Below, in pieces: positions 1 through 12,000 of a stretch of DNA of 64,000 bases. Made by a program: the position numbers and the translations under genes. Source of the DNA: Erwinia aphidicola (GTDB taxonomy: Bacteria; Pseudomonadota; Gammaproteobacteria; Enterobacterales; Enterobacteriaceae); the NCBI RefSeq assembly GCF_014773485.1, contig NZ_JACXBP010000006.1, forward strand, positions 186,001-250,000, written 5' to 3'. Below the pieces are notes generated by a model. It did not search any database. It was not told where the DNA came from and saw only the letters and a list, made by a program, of their open reading frames with translations. Every line of letters begins with the position of its first letter. Positions within the stretch are counted from its first letter, which is position 1.

Positions 1-3000
1 TCCCGTCTGCCGCCACGCTCGCCGTGTAGGTCTGGCCGTTAAGCGTCAGGGTGACCTGCTGACCAGCTTCGGCGGTGGAGGTCCCGCCGATCGCCACGTC
101 CGCATTCGCTTCCGCGCCGTTAAGCACGTTATTACCGGCGATGGTATTGATGGTCAGCGTTGGCGCAGCGGTATCCACTTGCGCCGTGTTTGCCGCCGTG
201 GCGCCGTTGCCCGCCGCGTTGCTCACGCTCACGGACACCGTTGCGTCACCGTCTTTCAGCGCCTTCATGTCCGCTGCCGCAACGGTGATGCTCCAGCTGC
301 CGTCGGCCTGCACGCGGGTGGTGTACTGATGACCGGCAAAGTTTACGCTGACATCGCGACCGGCTTCGACGTTCTGCGTGGTGCCGCTCAGGGTCAGATC
401 CGCCGCTTTCTCCGCCGCGTTAATGATGCCGTCGCTGGCAATGGTATCGACGCTGATCGCTACGCTGCTCAGATCGACGGTGATGTTTTGCGTGATGGTC
501 ACCGGGTTACCGGAGGCATCCGCGCCGCTGACGACGATCGCCAGCTGACCCGCAGGCCACTTCGCCACGTCTGCCGCCGGAACCGCCGCCGACCAGCTGC
601 CGTTGGCGCCGACCGTGGCAGCATAATCGGTGCCGTTGACGGTCACGGTGACGCTGCTGCCCGCGGCGATATCAGAGCTGGTGCCGCTGATGATCTGGTT
701 TTGATTAATCTCGATGCTGTTGACGATGTCGTCACCGGCAACCGTATTGATGCGCAGGCCCGGCAAACCGGCGTCGATACCGATCTGGCGATCGCCGCTG
801 CCGGTATTGCCGTGCTGGTTGGTGACGCTCGCGCTGACGGTCAGGTCGCCGTCGCCCAGCGCCTGCAAATCGGCCGCCGGAACGCTGACGCTCCAGCTCA
901 GATCCGCCTGCACTTTGGCCTGGTAGGTGTGGCCGCCGAGCGTAACGGTGACGGTGTCCCCGGCCGCCGCGTTGCTCACGCGCCCGCTCAGGGTCTGGCC
1001 TGCCGCCGCTTCGGCTGCGTTGATGATGTTATCGCCCGCCACAGCATTAATGATGACGGAAGGCAGCGAGGTATCAACCAGCAGGTTAGCGCTTTCGGTG
1101 ATGGCGTTGCCGACATCGCTGTTGGCGCTGGCTGTTACGGTGTAGTTGGCTTCCCCAAGCGCTGCCAGTGCGCTGGCCGGAACGGTCAGGCTCCAGACGC
1201 CCGCAGCAATTTGCGCGCTGTAAGTGACGCCGTTCAGCGTGACGCTAACCTGAGTGCCGTCACTCAGGTTGCTGCCGGTGCCGGAAATCGTCAGATCTGC
1301 ACCTTTTTCGACGGCGTTGAGTACGTTGTCCTGCGCGATAGCGTCAATGCTGAGGCCCGGCAGGCCGGTATCTACGGTCACATTGTGCGTCTGCGAACCG
1401 GTGTTACCGGCGCTGTCAGTGATGCTGACGCTCACGGTGTAAGTGCCGTCAGAGATCCCGCCGATCGCGCTGGCCGGTACGCCGACGCTCCAGTTGCCGC
1501 TGGCATCCACCACGGTGTTATAGGTATGGCCGTCGATCATCACGCTCACGCTGTTACCGCTGACCGTACCCGTACTGCTGCCGCTGATCACCTGCGCCTG
1601 CGCGTGTTCGGTGCTGTTAATGACGTCGTCACCGGCGATGGTGTTGATGGTCACCACCGGCGCGGTCGCGTCAACCAGCAACGCGCTGGTCGCCCCGGTG
1701 CGGTTACCGGCGATATCGCTGACGCTGGCGCTCACGGTGTAAGTTCCGTCAGCCAGCGCGCCTGCACTGGCCGCCGGTAGCGTGGTGCTCCACGTCCCGT
1801 CTGCCGCCACGCTCGCCGTGTAGGTCTGGCCGTTAAGCGTCAGGGTGACCTGCTGACCGGCTTCGGCGGTGGACGTTCCGCCGATCGCCACGTCCGCCCC
1901 CGCTTCCGCGCCGTTAAGCACGTTATTACCGGCGATGGTGTTGATGGTCAGCGTTGGCGCTGTCGCATCCACCAGCGCCGTATTTGCCGCCGTGGCGCCG
2001 TTGCCCGCCGCGTTGCTCACGCTCACGGACACCGTTGCGTCGCCCTCTTTCAGCGCCGCCATGTCCGCTGCCGGGACGGTAACGCTCCAGCTGCCGTCCG
2101 TTTCTACCTGCGCGGTATAGCTATGACCGGCGAAAATCACCGTCACCTTCTGACCGGCTTCGACGTTCAGCGTGGTGCCGCTCAGGGTCAGATCCGCCGC
2201 TTTCTCCGCCGCGTTAATGATGTCGTCGCTGGCAATGGTATCGACGCCGATCGCTACGCTGCTCAGATCGACGGTGATGTTTTGCGTGATGGTCACCGGG
2301 TTTCCGGAGGCATCCGCGCCGCTGACGGCGATCGCCAGCTGACCCGCAGGCCACTTCGCTACGTCTGCCGCCGGAACCGCCGCCGACCAGCTGCCGTTGG
2401 CGCCGACCGTGGCAGCATAATCGGTGCCGTTGACGGTCACGGTGACGCTGCTGCCCGCGGCGATATCAGTGCTGGTGCCGCTGATGATCTGGTTTTGATT
2501 AATCTCGATGCTGTTGACGATATCATCACCGGCAACCGTATTGATGCGCAGGCCCGGCAAACCGGCGTCGATGACGATCTGGCGATCGCCGCTGCCGGTA
2601 TTGCCGTGCTGGTTGGTGACGCTCGCGCTGACGGTCAGGTCGCCGTCGCCCAGCGCCTGCAAATCGGCCGCCGGAACGCTGACGCTCCAGCTCAGATCCG
2701 CCTGCACTTCGGCCTGGTAGGTGTGACCGCCGAGCGTAACGGTGACGGTGTCCCCGGCCGCCGCGTTAGTCACGCGCCCGCTCAGGGTCTGGTCTGCCGC
2801 CACTTCGGCTGCGTTGATGATGTCATCGCCCGCGATCGCGCTAAGGGTCACCGACGGCAGCGCGCTGTCGACCAGTACGCCGTGCGTCGTGCTGCCGGTG
2901 TTGCCTGCGGCATCAACGGTGGAGGCGGTCAGGCTGTAATTCGCTTCGCCGAGCTGAGCCACATCCGCCGCCGGAACGTTCAGCGTCCACGCGCCGCCGC

Positions 3001-6000
3001 TGACGCTGGCAGAGTAGTCTTTGCCGTTCAGGTTCAGCGTCACGGTGGAACCGTCCGCGCCGCTGCTGGTGCCGCTCACCGTCAGGGCTTCGCCTTTTTC
3101 CATGGCGTTGATCACGTCGTCAGCCGCCACGGTACTGATGGTCAGCACCGGCGCGGCGGTGTCTACGATCACCACGTGCGAGGCTGTACCCGGATTGCCC
3201 GCCGCATCGGCGACAGTGGCGGTGATGGTGTGGCTGCCGTCCGCCAGACCGCTGACCACGGCGGCAGGCACACCGACGCTCCAGTTGCCGCTGGCATCCA
3301 CCGCAGCGGTGAAGCTGCTGCCGTCGATGACCACGGTGACCAGGCCACCCGCCGGAACGCCGGTAGATGAACCGCTGATGATAAGGTTCTGCTGGTGTTC
3401 ATGGGCGTTGACAATGTCGTCTGCAGAAACGGTGTTGATGGCAAGCGTTGGCGCGGTCACGTCCACCTGCAGCGAACCATTCGCGCCGGTGCGGTTACCG
3501 GCGATATCGCTGACGCTGGCGCTCACGGTATAGGTTCCGTCAGTCAACGCACCTGCACTGGCCGCCGGTATCGTGGTGCTCCAGGTGCCGTCTGCCGCCA
3601 CGCTCGCCGTGTAGCTCTGGCCGTTAAGCGTCAGGGTGACCTGCTGGCCGGCTTCGGCGGTGGAGGTTCCGCCGATCGCCACGTCCGCCCCCGCTTCCGC
3701 GCCGTTGAGCACGTTATCACCAGCGATGGTGTTGATGGTCAGGGTTGGCGCAGCGGTATCCACTTCCACGGTATGCGCTGCCGTGGCGCCGTTGCCCGCC
3801 GCGTTAGTCACGCTCACGGACACCGTTGCGTCGCCGTCTTTCAGCGCCGCCATGCTCGCTGCCGGAACGGTGACGCTCCAGCTGCCGTCCGTTTCTACCT
3901 GCGCGGTATAGCTATGACCGGCGAAAATCACCGTGACCTTCTGACCAGCTTCGACATTCAGCGTGGTGCCGCTCAGGGTCAGGTCCGCCGCTTTCTCCGC
4001 CGCGTTAATGATGTCATCGGCCGCGACAGTGTCGATAGCAATCGCCACACTGGCGAGATCGACGGTGATATCGTTTGAAATCGTGACGCTGTTTCCGGCT
4101 GAACTGGTGCCGGTAACGGATACCGTCAGCGCGCCCGCAGGCCAGCTGGCAACGTCCGCTGCCGGAACCGCCGCTGACCAGCTGCCGTTGGCGGTCACGG
4201 TCGCGTGGTACTCAACGCCGTTAACCGTGACGGTAACGCTGCTGCCCGCGGTCAGGCCGCTGCTGGTGCCGCTGATGATCTGATTCTGATTGATCTCGAT
4301 GCTGTTGACGATGTCGTCACCGGCAACGGTATTGATGCGCAGGCCGGGGATCGCGGCGTCAATAGCAATGTCGCGCTCACCGGATCCGGTGTTGCCGCTG
4401 ATATTGGTCACCGTTGCGGAGACTTTCAGCGCGCCGTCGCCCATGGCAGCAAGATCGGCGGCAGGGATCGTCAGGCTCCACGTAAAATCATCTTCGACGG
4501 TGGCGTAATACGTTTTTCCACCCACGGTGACGGTCACCTGCTGTCCCGCTTCCGCATGGATAACGGTGCCGCCGATCGCCTGATCGGCCTTCACTTCGGT
4601 GGCGTTGATGATGTCATCACCGGCCACCACGTTGATGGTCACCGCCGGGCTGTCGGAGGAAGTTTGCAGCCCTTTGCTCACTGACCCGCTGTTGCCGACA
4701 TCATCGGTGCCGCGCACGCTAACCTGATACAACGCCTGGCCCAGATTCGCCAGATCGCTGGCCGGAATGTCCGCGCTCCATGCGCCGTCGGTCACGGTGC
4801 CCTGATACTCCAGACCGTTAAGCGTAACGATAACCGTCACGCCATCCATCAGACCGGTCACGGTGCCGGTGATGGTCAGCGTTGAAAGCGCTTCGGTGGC
4901 GTTAAGAATGTTGTCGCCGCCTGCCATGTCGTTGATGGTAAAGACCGGCGCGGCGGTATTGACCACCACGTTTTGCCCGGCCGAACCGACGTTACCGGCG
5001 GTGTCTGTCGCGCTGGCGGTGACCTTATAGCTGCCGTCCGCGAGGCCGCTGATGATGCTGGCCGGTACGCCGACGCTCCAGTTGCCGCTGGCATCCACCA
5101 CGGTGTTATAGCTATGGCCGTCGATCACCACGTTCACGATGTTACCGCTCACCGTACCCGTACTGCTGCCGCTGATCACCAGCGCCTGCGCGTGTTCGGT
5201 GCTGTTAATGACGTCGTCACCGGCGAGGGTGTTGATGGTCACTTCCGGCGCGGTCGCGTCAACCTGCAATGAGCCGCTGGCGCGGCTGCTGTTACCGGCG
5301 ATATCGCTGACGCTGGCGCTCAGGGTATAGGTTCCGTCAGCCAGCCCTGCCGCATCTGCCGCCGGTAGCGTGGTGCTCCACGTCCCGTCCGCCGCCACGC
5401 TCGCCGTGTAGGTCTGGCCGTTAAGCGTCAGGGTGACCTGCTGACCGGCTTCGGCGGTGGACGTTCCGCCGATCGCCACGTCCGCCCCCGCTTCCGCGCC
5501 GTTAAGCACGTTATCACCGGCGATGGTGTTGATGGTCAGCGTTGGCGCTGTCGCATCCACCAGCGCCGTATTTGCCGCCGTGGCGCCGTTGCCCGCCGCG
5601 TTGCTCACGCTCACGGACACCGTTGCGTCGCCCTCTTTCAGCGCCGCCATGTCCGCTGCCGGGACGGTAACGCTCCAGCTGCCGTCGGCCTGCACGCGGG
5701 TGGTGTACTGATGACCGGCAAAGTTAACGCTCACATCGCGACCGGCTTCGACATTCATCGTGGTGCCGCTCAGGGTCAGATCCGCCGCTTTCTCCGCCGC
5801 GTTAATGACGCCGTCGCTGGCAATGGTATCGACGCTGATCGCCACACTGGCGAGATCGACGTTGATATCGTTTGAAATCGTGACGCTGTTTCCGGCTGAA
5901 CTGGTGCCGGTAACGGATACCGTCAGCGCACCCGCAGGCCAGCTGGCAACGTCCGCTGCCGGAACCGCCGCCGACCAGCTGCCGTTGGCGGTCACGCTCG

Positions 6001-9000
6001 CGTGGTACTCAACGCCGTTAACCGTGACGGTGACGCTGCTGCCCGCGGTCAGGCCAGTGCTGGTGCCGCTGATGATCTGGTTTTGATTAATCTCGATGCT
6101 GTTGACGATGTCGTCACCGGCAACGGTATTGATGCGCAGGCCCGGCAATCCGGCGTCGATACCGATCTGGCGATCGCCGCTGCCGGTATTGCCGTGCTGG
6201 TTGGTGACGCTCGCGCTGACGGTCAGATCGCCGTCGCCCAGCGCCTGCAAATCGGCCGCCGGAACGCTGACGCTCCAGCTCAGGTCCGCCTGCACTTCGG
6301 CCTGGTAGGTGTGACCGCCGAGCGTAACGGTGACGGTGTCCCCGGCCGCCGCGTTGGTCACGCGCCCGCTCAGGGTCTGGCCTGCCGCCACTTCGGCTGC
6401 GTTGATAATGTCATCGCCCGCAATCGCGCTGAGGGTCACCGACGGCAGCGCGCTGTCGACCAGTACGCCGTGCGTCGTGCTGCCGGTGTTGCCTGCGGCA
6501 TCAACGGTGGAGGCGGTCAGGCTGTAATTCGCTTCGCCGAGCTGAGCCACATCCGCCGCCGGAACGTTCAGCGTCCACGCGCCGCCGCTGACGCTGGCAG
6601 AGTAGTCTTTGCCGTTCAGGTTCAGCGTCACGGTGGAACCGTCCGCGCCGCTGCTGGTGCCGCTCACCGTCAGGGCTTCGCCTTTTTCCATGGCGTTGAT
6701 CACGTCGTCAGCCGCCACGGTACTGATGGTCAGCACCGGCGCGGCGGTGTCTACGGTCACCACGTGCGAGGCTGAACCCGGATTGCCCGCCGCATCGGCG
6801 ACGGTGGCGGTAATGGTGTGGCTGCCGTCCGCCAGACCGCTAACCACGGCGGCAGGCACGCCGAGGCTCCAGTTGCCGCTGGCATCCACCGCAGCGGTGT
6901 AGCTGCTGCCGCCGATGACCACGGTGACCAGGCCGCCCGCCGGAACGCCGGTAGATGAACCGCTGATGATAAGGTTCTGCTGGTGTTCATGCACGTTAAT
7001 AATGTCGTCGGCAGAAACGGTGTTGATGGCAAGCGTTGGCGCGGTCACGTCCACCTGCAGCGAAGCACTCGCGCCGGTGCGGTTACCGGCGATATCGCTG
7101 ACGCTGGCGCTCACGGTATAGGTTCCGTCGGTCAGCCCTGCCGCATCTGCCGCCGGAACCGCCGTGCTCCAGGTGCCGTCCGCCGCCACGCTCGCCGTGT
7201 AGGTCTGGCCGTTAAGCGTCAGGGTGACCTGCTGACCGGCTTCGGCGGTGGACGTTCCGCCGATCGCCACGTCCGCCCCCGCTTCCGCGCCGTTAAGCAC
7301 GTTATCACCGGCGATGGTGTTGATGGTCAGCGTTGGCGCTGTCGCATCCACCAGCGCCGTATTTGCCGCCGTGGCGCCGTTGCCCGCCGCGTTGCTCACG
7401 CTCACGGACACCGTTGCGTCGCCCTCTTTCAGCGCCGCCATGTCCGCTGCCGGGACGGTAACGCTCCAGCTGCCGTCGGCCTGCACGCGGGTGGTGTACT
7501 GATGACCGGCAAAGTTAACGGTCACATCGCGACCGGCTTCGACATTCAGCGTGGTGCCGCTCAGGGTCAGATCCGCCGCTTTTTCCGCCGCGTTAATGAT
7601 GTCGTCGCTGGCAATGGTATCGACGCCGATCGCTACGCTGCTCAGATCGACGGTGATGTTTTGCGTGATGGTCACCGGGTTACCGGAGGCGTCCGCGCCG
7701 CTGACGGCGATCGTCAGCTGACCCGCAGGCCACTTCGCCACGTCTGCCGCCGGAATCGCCGCCGACCAGCTGCCGTTGGCGCCGACCGTGGCATGATAGT
7801 CGGTGCCGTTGACGGTCACGGTGACGCTGCTGCCCGCGGCGATATCAGAACTGGTGCCGCTGATGATCTGGTTTTGATTAATCTCGATGCTGTTGACGAT
7901 ATCGTCGCCGGCAACGGTATTGATGCGCAGGCCCGGCAAACCGGCGTCGATGACGATCTGGCGATCGCCGCTGCCGGTATTGCCGTGCTGGTTGGTGACG
8001 CTCGCGCTGACGGTCAGGTCGCCGTCGCCCAGCGCCTGCAAATCGGCCGCCGGAACGCTGACGCTCCAGCTCAGATCCGCCTGCACTTTGGCTTCGTAGG
8101 TGTGGCCGCCGAGCGTAACGGTGACGGTGTCCCCGGCCGCCGCGTTAGTCACGCGCCCGCTCAGGGTCTGATCGGCCGCCACTTCGGCTGCGTTGATGAT
8201 GTCATCGCCCGCAATCGCGCTGAGGGTCACAGAGGGCAGCGCGCTGTCGACCAGTACGCCGTGCGTCGTGCTGCCGGTGTTGCCTGCGGCATCAACGGTG
8301 GAGGCGGTCAGGCTGTAATTCGCTTCGCCGAACTGAGCCACATCCGCCGCCGGAACGTTCAGCGTCCACGCGCCGCCGCTGACGCTGGCAGAGTAGTCTT
8401 TGCCGTTCAGGTTCAGCGTCACGGTGGAACCGTCCGCGCCGCTGCTGGTGCCGCTCACCGTCAGGGCTTCGCCTTTCTCGATGGCGTTGATCACGTCGTC
8501 AGCCGCCACGGTACTGATGGTCAGCACCGGCGCGGCGGTCTCTACGGTCACCACGTGCGAGGCTGACCCCGGATTGCCCGCCGCATCGGCGCCAGTGGCG
8601 GTAATGGTGTGGCTGCCGTCCGCCAGACCGCTGACCACGGCGGCAGGCACGCCGACGCCCCAGTTGCCGCTGGCATCCACCGCAGCGGTGTAGCTGCTGC
8701 CGTCGATGACCACGGTGACCAGGCCGCCCGCCGGAACGCCAATAGATGAACCGCTGATGATGAGGTTCTGCTGGTGTTCATGCGCGTTAATAATGTCGTC
8801 TGCAGAAACGGTGTTGATGACCAGCGTTGGCGCAGTAAAGTCCACCAGTAACGCGCTGGTCACGCCGGTGCTGTTACCGGCGATATCGCTGACGCTGGCG
8901 CTAACGGTATAGATGCCGTCGTTCAGCCCTGCTGCATCTGCCGCCGGAACCGCCGTGCTCCAGGTACCGTCCGCCGCCACGCTCGCGGTGTAGGTCTGGC

Positions 9001-12000
9001 CGTTAAGCGTCAGGGTGACCCGCTGGCCGGCTTCGGCGGTGGAGGTTCCGCCGATCGCCACGTCCGCCCCCGCTTCCGCGCCGTTGAGCACGTTATCACC
9101 GGCGATGGTGTTGATGGTCAGCGTTGGCGCAGCGGTATCCACGGTGACATCCTGCGCGGCGCTGGCGTTGTTGCCCGCCACGTTGGTCACGCTGACACTT
9201 ACCGTGGTGTCGCCGTCTTTCAGATTGCGGATATCTGCCGCCGGAACGGTGACGCTCCAGCTGCCGTCGGCCTGCACGCTGGCGTGATAAGTGCCATCCG
9301 CGAAATTAATCGTCACGCTCTGGCCAGCCTCCACGCCCTGCGTGGTACCGCTAAGTGTGACATCCGCCGCTTTTTCAGCCGCATTTAGCACGTTATCCAG
9401 CGCAACGCTATCAATGGCAATCGCCACGCTGCTCAGATCCACGTTGATGATATTGGCAATGCTGACGCTGTTGCCCGACGTGTCGGAGCCGGTGACGCTA
9501 ACGCTTAGCGCGCCCGCAGGCCAGCTGGCGACGTCCGATGCCGGAATCGCCGCAGACCAGCTGCCGTTCGCGCCGACCGTAGCATGATAATCGATGCCGT
9601 TTATGCTGACGGTGACGCTGCTGCCTTCGGCGATATCAGAGCTGGTGCCGCTGATGATCTGGTTCTGACTGATTTCGATGCTGTTGACAATGTCGTCGCC
9701 CGCAATGGTATCGATGCGCAGGCCCGGCAAACCGGCGTCGATGATAATCTCGCGATCGCCGCGACCGCTGTTGCCGTGCTGATTGGTGACGCTCGCGCTG
9801 ACGGTTAAATCACCGTCGCCCAGCGCCTGCAAATCAGCCGCCGGAACGCTGACGCTCCAGCTCAGGTCGTCCTGCACGGTGGCCTGGTAGGTGTTGCCAC
9901 CCAGCGTCACAATCACGGTATCGCCCGCCGCCGCATGGGTCACTCTGCCGCTCAGAGCCTGGTCAGCGGTGATTTCAGTGGCATTGATGATGTCATCGCC
10001 TGCAGTCACGTTAACCGTGACGACAGGCAGCACGGAATCCACCTGCACCTGATGCGACGCAGTGCCGGTATTGCCCTCGGCGTCTGTGCTGACTGCCGTC
10101 AGGGTGTAATGGGCTTCGCCGAGCTTTGCGACGTCGCTGGCCGGAATGCTGACCGACCAGTTGCCGCCGCTGACGACGGTGGTGGTGTACTCCACGCCGT
10201 TAAGGGTCAGAGCGATCTGCGTACCCTCAGCGCTGTTGCTGGTCCCGGTCACCTCCAGCGCCTGGCCTTTGGCTTCGGCGTTAACCACATTCTCAAAGGC
10301 GACGGTATCAATCGTCAGTTGCGGCAGTTCGGACGACAGCACCACGGTCGCGTTCTGACTGCCGGTGTTACCCGCTTTATCAGTGATGCTGACGTTCACA
10401 TCATAGCTGCCGTCGGCCAGCGCGCTGAACACGGATGCCGGTAAACCGATGCTCCATGTGCCGTCGGCGGCAAGCGTCGTGGTGTAAGTCTGGCCGTTGA
10501 TGCTCAGCGTGACAGTATCGCCCGCTTCGCCGCCGGTGCTGCTTCCGCTGACCATCTGCGCCTGAGCCTGTTCGAGGCTGTTAAGGATGTTGTCACCGGC
10601 GATGGTGTTGATGGTCACGACCGGCACGGTGGTGTCAACGCGCAGATCGTGCGTGGTAGATGTGCGGTTACCCGCCGCATCGCTGACGGAGGCGCTCAGC
10701 GTAACACTGCCGTCTGCCAGCGCGCCCGCCTGTGCAGCCGGAACATTCACTGACCAGTTACCGTTTGCCTCAACGCTTGCGGTATAGGTCACTCCGTTGA
10801 GCACCAGCGTCACCACCTGCCCGGCTTCGGCATTTGAGGTGCCGCTGACGGTCAGATCGTGACCCGCTTCGGCTGCATTCAGAATATCGTCGCCCGCCAG
10901 CGTGGCAATAGTCAGCGTAGGTGCCTGCGTATCCACTGACAGCGTAGATGCGGAGGTGATGGTGTTGCCAGCGCTGTCTACACCGCTGACCTGAACAGTG
11001 TGGACACCGTCCGCCAGCGCCTGCGCGTCTGCGGCAGGCACAGTGATTGTCCAGCTGCCATCCGCCGCAACGGTGGTCTGCCAGGCCTTACCGTTAAGGG
11101 AAACGGTGACGGTGGTACCCGCCGCCAGATTGGCGCTCTGACCGGAAATGGCAACGTCCGCGCCCGCTTCGGCCGCGTTCAGCACGTTGTCCCCCGCCAC
11201 GGTGTCGAGGGTAAGGGAAGCCTGCGCGGTAACGATGTTCAGAGTGATCGACCCGGCGCTGGTGGTCGAGCCGTTGCTCTCCTGCACCACGACCCAGGTG
11301 TGCGCGCCGGCGCTCTGCGCGGCGAGCTGCGCTGTCCACTGGCCGTTGGTGCCGACGATGGCTGTGGCAATCACATGGCCGCTGGCATCGACAATCGAAA
11401 TCTCCGCGCCCGGATAGCCGGTACCGCTGAAGGTGGGTCGGGTATCGTCAGTCACGGCCTGATTAGCAAGAATACCCTGACTGTCGCCCTGCGTGTCGGT
11501 CACGAGGAAAGTCGGTTTTGCGACTTCCACCGCCTGAGTGTTATCAATGACTTCGGTTTTTCCGTCACTGCCGCCGCCGTGGCCGAGCAGCGCCCCGGCC
11601 GCGCCTGCGCCCAGCACACCGGCCAGCAGATACGGCCACTCCACGGTGACTTCGGCGGTGCTGAGCAGCAGCGGATCAATGCCCGGCAGTGGGGTTTCCA
11701 CCGCCGTCAGCGCAAACGCCGGGGTATCATGAGGCGCAGTGGCGTCGGTGAAATTCACCTCCGTCATCTGCTGATTTTCATCCTGAAAGACCAGTTTATT
11801 CTCGTCTTTCTCACCAATATTCTCGAAATATCCTACGCAGCGAATGACCGATCCATCCTGCATATGAATAAGCAGATCGTTGCCACTGCGTTCGTAGCTG
11901 GCGACATTCTTTACTGCGTCGTGAATAACGACAATGCCGGATTCATTCATCGCAACAGCGGTGTTACCTTCTGCAGTGAAAGTATTTTTAAGCGACGTTT

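Noticed and set aside
1..10830. Tandem repeats as a possible CRISPR array
   Set aside because: The repeats are coding, about 300 and 1,790 bases long, with no unique spacers of 30-40 bases.
75..11417. Many long plus-strand open frames, up to 533 codons, in the adhesin region
   Set aside because: They are antisense shadows of the GC-rich repeated minus-strand adhesin; their repeated and Arg-rich text follows the module period and has no protein features.
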